A program made the position numbers and the translations under genes. The notes beneath the pieces are model-generated. The model saw only the letters and a list, made by a program, of their open reading frames with translations, searched no databases and was not told where the DNA came from. A stretch of DNA of 64,000 nucleotides from Lithodes maja (Eukaryota; Arthropoda; Malacostraca; Decapoda; Lithodidae): positions 1 to 64,000 of the forward strand of contig JBAKBP010004268.1 in assembly GCA_037953745.1 (NCBI GenBank). The letters run 5' to 3'. Below are positions 59,716 to 64,000 of this stretch, piece by piece; within the stretch, counting starts at the first letter, position 1; every line of letters starts with the position of its first letter.

Positions 59716-60202
59716 AGAAACATGGTTGAACTCTGATGGTTGACGTAAACGAGGTCGCTGGATCCACCGCTAAGAGAGGCCCTTGAATACCACTGTCCTT
59801 GCCCATGTCTTGCAGCGCAGGGTCATGCCCGGTGACATACCCTGAAGTTTCCAGTCTCGAAACTGGGTGAATCCGGCAGAGCTACTCTCGGATCAAACTC
59901 GCACCTTATGGACCCTGGGAGTGAGAGAGCATCGTGGTTTATAATTTGTTTTATTGGCAAAGGGTGACTCAGTTGACAGAGTAGGGGGCTGAGAGGCTCT
60001 GCCACCATTGCCTGATTTACCCCTAGACCTCGGTACCACCTACCCTTACCCCTAGCCTGACCGCAGCCTCTAGCTGTGCCACTGCTTCTAGGTCGGGGTT
60101 GAGTCTTGCTAGACTGCGGAGACTGAAAAAATCCACGGGTATGACTTACTTTGCGCGGCTTAAGGAACTAAATCACTCTTCAGTCTGGAAGCAGTTGCGT
60201 GG
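59716..60202 (-). pseudogene. DIRS-2 RT start and Gag-RT spacer
   Basis: Minus-strand GIQGPLLAVDPATSFTS (about 59,735-59,790) aligns with GSQRHHLAVAPATSLTS at the start of DIRS-1 RT. Upstream, SFETGNFRVCHRA matches the spacer before it (SFRTCHQA in DIRS-1). The rest up to 60,202 is decayed Gag tail with RPRSSGTARGCGQARG-like basic sequence in broken frames. Confidence 0.7.
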
Positions 60203-60535
60203 TTAGAGTAACAAACAATTGACGGTGCGCCAGGCATCTGGGGAGGCAAGAGTAGACGTTAATACAAGTGATAAAATTAACCGCCAACCAATCTCTTCCG
60301 GCAGCTTCTTAACCAGATAAACCCTCAGGTCCTGGCGAACCCGTACAGCCTCAAAAAGGGCCATACGGACATCCCCCAGAAACTGGACGGAACTCTGAAG
60401 TAAGATCCGCCGAGTAAGAGATAGGGCCTTGTGGGTATTACTATCCTGTACTGATTCAGTCGTGCGCAATAGAGACTCGGCTATTTGCCGACTGATCAGA
60501 AACTGTGACAGCAATCTCCAAGCCCTCTGCCTCAT
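60203..60535 (-). pseudogene. DIRS-2 Gag fragment
   Basis: Minus-strand frame MRQRAWRLLSQFLISRQIAE, LLQSSVQFLGDVRMALFEAV and RVRQDLRVYLVKKLPEEIG aligns with the structured C-terminal third of DIRS-1 Gag (RLFSQYIVSQQVAKSLL, LLQSSIQSLGDIRTALLEAV, RARQDLRMSLVRKLPDRI). The frame breaks at both ends. Confidence 0.88.
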
Positions 60536-61454
60536 TTTGAAATCCCAACACAGGGGTACACTGAAGGGGTTGATGTTCTATTTGCATAGAGTTGCTGTTG
60601 TCCACGTGGGCGGCTAGGGTAGTCTCCCCTCCAACTGTCGTTTTCCTTCTTCCCCGCCTGGTGGTTTATTGGAGTTAGCCTTGTTAACTTCGTTTTCTTT
60701 GATTTCTCTTCTGTTGTTATGGTTCTTGGATCTTGGGGGGGGGGGCGCTGATTTGTGTTGCACGATGCTATGGAAGCAATGCGCACTGGTGCTTCTGAGG
60801 TGGTGGTTGTGGTTGGTCGATGGTTGGGGGGAATGGTGGTGATATTTTTCTCCCATGGTATTTCAAAACACATCCTAGCCATAGAAATTCACCTACAAGG
60901 AGACCATAATGAACTAACAGGGGCAGGCTGGCGTCAGACCGACGAATCGACGAAATACACTCACCTGCCTAGTTAGACTCCTTCCCCCATCACGCAGAAT
61001 AGGACCGTAGGCAAAAAGCGTCATGACCTGTAGCCAAATTCCTTACTACATAAGAGAATTTGAAACGCACGAGGTCCTCCACGAAGAGAAGAAAACCGCT
61101 TAACCCACCCAATTGGGTGGCCGAAAAGTGGGCCCCACAGCAACTAAAAGAAGCCTCATGCCTATGTTAGCTAATAAACATAAAAATAGGGGAAAAAACA
61201 ACACACAGAGCAAAAGCGGAATCCTCGCCTTATCACAGCGAAGGGCTTCCGAGCACAAGTTGAACACAACACCCACGGAAAACTCCTAGGGCGCCCCGAA
61301 GGAGAAGTGATATATGACCTGTCTAGCCTGAAGACTACCGTAGCTCATCACAGACAAGTACAAATGAGCAAAAAGACTCACAAGCCTGGACGGTAGGAGA
61401 AGGATGAACACAGGTTAAAAATACACATCCGCACCACGGGGCGCCTAGGAGCGA
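60536..61454. other. DIRS-2 5' region, no intact gene
   Basis: Position corresponds to the Gag N-terminus and leader of DIRS-1, but similarity is not evident by eye. A 117-codon His/Pro/Thr/Lys-rich minus-strand frame (60,532-60,882) has no recognised domain, and a G run lies at 60,738-60,747. It may be an unrelated insertion. Confidence 0.4.
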
Positions 61455-61773
61455 AGAGGCACTATGCAGCGCGACTAGCTTGGGGGACGCTGCTACGGAA
61501 CATCAGACTGTTGGGGAGCGCAGTGCTGGTAGATCAGGTTTATTTACTTTTATATCTCATTTTACCATATTTTTTACTGTTTTTTCAATAGTGGCATCCG
61601 CATCATACATGGACGAGTCCGTGAGTGTTTTTAGCATTCGCTCACGATGATATGGTATTCTCTTTATATTTTTCTGCTCCTAGGCGGGTCATTTGAAATG
61701 GCGAGCCATGAGTTCAAAGAGAGCCATTACTTTGTTAAGGCATTTCGCCAATGATGGAGGGGCCACTAATAAA

Positions 61774-61880
61774 TAGTGCTATAGTTGGTGCCAAGGCTCG
61801 TGTAGCGCCCATCAAGAAAGTGACAGTGTCCAAATTGGTATTGACAGCCGCATTATTAGCCACACGTATTGTTATACCAG
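61774..61880 (+). pseudogene. BEL/Pao fragment after DIRS-2
   Basis: Plus-strand frame AIVGAKARVAPIKKVTVSK followed by LVLTAALLATRIVIPG, matching the conserved GAK-RVAP-K…L-AALL-R block between RT and RNase H in BEL/Pao polyproteins. It continues the element of 52,320-52,988, with some sequence lost between the two pieces. Confidence 0.8.
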
Positions 61881-62844
61881 GTTTTTACTGGGGTTGATTG
61901 GTTTTAATAGGTAGGTTCTACTTGACTGGAGGAGCCAAATTCGTTTCAACATTTACACAGAAAGTAATAGAGAATAGTTATAACAATACGTATATTGTTA
62001 TAATGCCTTAACAAAGTAATGTACACCCTATGTGGTTGATTGTGTTCTTTTATTTAATAGTTTTCATTTTAGTAAGCGTTGTTTCCACATAGCGATTTTG
62101 ATAATTTAATTTGACTTTATATTGTCCTTGTCCCAATTTTGGTTTGTTTAGTTTGCAAGTTTTACATTTTAATTCATAATATATTTATTTGCACAAGAAT
62201 ATTGCATACGTAATACTAGATAATGGTAAATAACAAAATATAAAACGCACAAGCGAGGCTCCACTAAGTTCACTCGTAAGACTGTTGCTTCTACAATATA
62301 CTTTAGTGCTCCCTTCAATCGAGGTGTTTACACTTGCACTCGATATAGATAGGTTATTATACGGAATGTCTTTATTTGAAGTATTACACTTGTCCTGTTA
62401 TAAAGATAAATAGATAACTAGCACTTCCTTCAACTGAGGTATTACACTTGTGCTGTTAAACTTTTAGTTAGAAACTGTGTGTCTATAGATCGGAGTGATA
62501 TGCATAGAATTGGTCTAGACTAGGTAACAAGGAGATTTTTTTGTTGATTTCTTCTTTCACGTATTTCTAATTAATATATTTATAATTCACTGAGTATCAA
62601 TATGATCAGTTTTAATATTAGTACAAAGGAGTACAAAGGAAATCAAGCAACAACAGATCTAGTGACCCTTCTAGGTTGCTTGTCCTCCAAAACACTGAGG
62701 ATCAAGTGTCCAAACAGTGGTTTAGAGTGGGTAAGGGAACATTGGAAAGGGAATTACTGCCCTGGAACTAATGTCCGTGGCAGGATTAGGAAGTTAGTAG
62801 AAGACAGATGGGTTAGTAACTGAGGGGGGGATAAAATAAAGTTA
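61881..62844. other. AT-rich non-coding sequence
   Basis: No supported gene. A 73-codon plus-strand frame at 62,602-62,823 has no recognised domain. Part could be BEL/Pao remains or its LTR, but no repeat end was identified. A repeated phrase (CTTCCTTCAACTGAGGTATT / CTCCCTTCAATCGAGGTGTT) occurs near 62,310 and 62,425. Confidence 0.4.
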
Positions 62845-63213
62845 TTCATTTACAAACGCAGTCAGTCGCGGGTTTGATGCGAGATATTTGTCTAGGCGGA
62901 GTTTAAATGAATCAACGGTGATGCAGTCTATAACGTTTCGGGGAAGCCCATTCCACAAGTTGACAACTCGATTGAAGAAGAAATTCTTAGATTCGTGCGA
63001 GTTAAAAGATTTACCAATAATTTTGCAACCGTTTCCCCGAGTGTAATTAGATTGGTCGATAGTGAAGTACTTACTACAGTTCATATTGTCGATGCCTTTG
63101 ATGATTTTGAACACTTGAATTAAGTCACCTCTTAACCTGTGCTGGGTTAAAGGAAATAGATTTAATTCTCTAAGACGCTCTTCGTATGGTTTGTTCTTTA
63201 GGCTAGGTATCAT
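62845..63213 (-). pseudogene. CR1-like LINE ORF2 C-terminus
   Basis: Minus-strand frame: MIPSLKNKPYEERLRELNLF, THQRLRGDL-like TQHRLRGDLIQVFKIIKGID, a FFFNRVVNLWNGLPRNVI block (W-N-x-L-P) and a terminal KLRLDKYL before the stop at 62,842-62,844. It ends in a short 3' UTR around 62,825. The middle of the RT that should precede it is missing, replaced by a SINE and another repeat. Confidence 0.88.
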
Positions 63214-63434
63214 TTAGCCGGCTCGCTTGGTGTAGTGACTAGCGTCTCGGACTTCCACCCAGAAGGCCCGGGTTCGCGCCCACGCTCGGCGCATTAAAGA
63301 TTTTTCACAAGCACTGAGTCGTTACCATCCCTCATGAGCAAAGGGATGGGGTAGTAGTACAGGACCCCAATGGAAATACGCCTAAAAGGCCTTATTGAGC
63401 TATCCTTAGCTAGCTTAGCATCTATCTATCTATC
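63214..63434 (+). mobile_element. tRNA-derived SINE
   Basis: The head (about 63,217-63,291) looks like a tRNA: box A-like TTGGTGTAGTGACTAGCG and box B-like GGGTTCGCGCCC, with GCCGG/CTCGGC able to pair as an acceptor stem. A body follows, then the tail around ACCCCAATGGAAATACGCC, ending at a (CTAT)n array at 63,419-63,436. RNA polymerase III would transcribe it from the internal boxes. The tail is shared with the LINE 3' end at 3614-3660. Confidence 0.88.
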
Positions 63435-63436
63435 TA

Positions 63437-63525
63437 TTGCCTGACGCCGTGATCCCCGAAGGGGTGGCCACGAACGAACCGCCCCCATGCACCTCTGTCC
63501 CCAGTCAGTCGACTGTACTTTACAT
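63437..63525 (-). repeat. short repeat end next to the SINE
   Basis: On the minus strand the sequence GGTGGCCACCCCTTCGGGG-type hairpin and GGCGTCAGGCAATAGATAGA lead into the (ATAG)n array, so this looks like the 3' end of another short retroposon in opposite orientation sharing the microsatellite with the SINE. Family not recognised. Confidence 0.5.
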
Positions 63526-64000
63526 TTATCCGCACTGAAACTCATTTGCCAAATTTGGGCCCAACATGACAATTTATCTAGATTGTGTTGCATATCGTCA
63601 ACTTGTTCTTTTGAGAGTACGCTATTTGCAATTTTTGTGTCGTCAGCAAATTTTGAGATTGTACAGGTGAGACCCTCATCTATGTCGTTGATGTAAATTA
63701 GAAAGAGAATTGGTCCTAGTACCGATCCCTGGGGTACCCCGCTACTTACATTGGTCCATTTAGATGCCTTACCATTTATGACTACTCTTTGCTTTCTGTT
63801 GCTGAGCCAATTTTCTATCCATTTCAACACACCATCTTGTATTCCATGCGCTTTTAGTTTTAGCAGTAAACGTTTGTGGGGAATTTTGTCAAAGGCCTTT
63901 TGAAAATCAAGGTATATAATATCTACAGCTTTACTCTCATCGTAGAGGTTGAGGATATCGTGGAAGAAGTCTAAGAGGTTTGTTAAACAGGAACTTTTTT
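63526..64000 (-). pseudogene. CR1-like LINE reverse transcriptase, truncated by window end
   Basis: Minus-strand frame open from 64,000: DIIYLDFQKAFDKIPHKRLL (63,890 region), VLKWIENWLSNRKQRVVING, GVPQGSVLGPILFLIYINDI (about 63,730), SKFADDTKIA (about 63,640) and MSFSADKCKV, where it breaks at 63,526. The catalytic F-A-D-D box is intact. The thumb region is missing, and the C-terminus continues at 63,213. Confidence 0.9.

Larger units (their letters stand above)
52989..61773 (-). mobile_element. DIRS-2: older, heavily interrupted DIRS element
   Basis: Inverted terminal repeats (52,990-53,085 and 61,455-61,540) share CTGATCTACCAGCACTGCGC and CAGTCTGATGTTCCGTAGCA. The internal complementary region lies at about 53,140-53,260, and the right outer end is intact (GGAGGGGCCACTAATAAATA up to 61,773). 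The left outer end is missing, apparently deleted with some BEL/Pao sequence. Minus-strand remnants of Gag, RT-RNase H and recombinase are in the same order as DIRS-1. Confidence 0.88.

Noticed and set aside
60532..60882. 117-codon His/Pro/Thr-rich frame as a gene
   Set aside because: Low complexity, no recognised domain, no supporting context within decayed DIRS-2.
61600..61660. Possible hammerhead ribozyme around GGACGAGTCCGTGAG
   Set aside because: The stem-like GTCC/GGAC is present, but the conserved CTGATGA and GAAA core is not found in the right place on either strand.
62602..62823. 73-codon frame as a gene
   Set aside because: Short, without domain or splice context, next to a LINE 3' end.
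63217..63291. Genuine tRNA gene
   Set aside because: The boxes are tRNA-like, but the sequence runs into a body and LINE-like tail with a microsatellite, and the tail recurs at 1-68; this is a SINE.

Overview
This is eukaryotic nuclear DNA, most likely from an arthropod. A decapod or other malacostracan crustacean is my best guess, from the mix of non-LTR elements, DIRS, BEL/Pao and long piggyBac elements; the species cannot be read from the sequence. Genic content is tiny. The only secure host gene is the 3' end of a WDR46/UTP7 (BING4-type) ribosome-biogenesis gene (+, two exons at 46027-46166 and 47036-47350). A probable internal BTB/POZ-domain exon lies on the minus strand at 36973-37152. 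Almost everything else is transposable elements, inserted into one another to several levels.

Nest 1 (1-21232). The oldest layer is a minus-strand CR1-like LINE, here called LINE-H, cut into pieces at 3781-3906, 4536-4862, 16174-16237, 20445-20484 and 20964-21232. Into it went a 629-bp TTAA element (3907-4535), an 11.3-kb Harbinger-type composite (4863-16173, CAG target duplication), a long piggyBac (16238-20444) and a 479-bp TTAA element (20485-20963). The Harbinger composite holds a Tigger/pogo relic (5584-6750), which itself carries a 479-bp piggyBac MITE, and two abutting 480-bp MITEs. One of those MITEs was split by an RTE-like LINE (8247-15967), which was split by LINE-A (9670-14169), which carries a 102-bp insertion with its own target duplication. 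LINE-H reading frames run on when the TTAA and CAG insertions are taken out in silico, which fixes the order of events. At the far left a plus-strand LINE (69-1200 and 3112-3780) is interrupted by a minus-strand LINE (1201-3111).

Nest 2 (21715-36935). A minus-strand RTE-like LINE (RTE-2) was split by LINE-A' (33001-36122), a nearly identical sister of LINE-A, and by a 10.1-kb DIRS element (22796-32918). DIRS-1 has inverted terminal repeats, an internal complementary region, and Gag, RT-RNase H and tyrosine-recombinase frames. Three ~480-bp TTAA MITEs sit inside it.

Middle (36936-51984). In order: the BTB exon, a fold-back MITE, a truncated plus-strand LINE, a second long piggyBac (41769-45973, opposite orientation, five amino-acid differences seen from copy 1) landing 49 bp before the WDR46 exon, the WDR46 exons, an RTE 3' fragment, a dispersed repeat also seen at 21.7-22.2 kb, and more nested TTAA elements.

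Nest 3 (52320-61880). A decayed BEL/Pao element was split by a second, older DIRS element (52989-61773). DIRS-2 itself carries a Tc1-type palindromic MITE, a LINE 3' fragment, four nested TTAA elements and a 165-bp near-perfect palindrome within its RT. The window ends in another minus-strand CR1-like LINE interrupted by a tRNA-derived SINE.

The recurring theme is the TTAA (piggyBac-type) elements. Several unlike families share a length of about 480 bp and a conserved subterminal block, and the long autonomous-looking piggyBac copies carry a recognisable version of that block.
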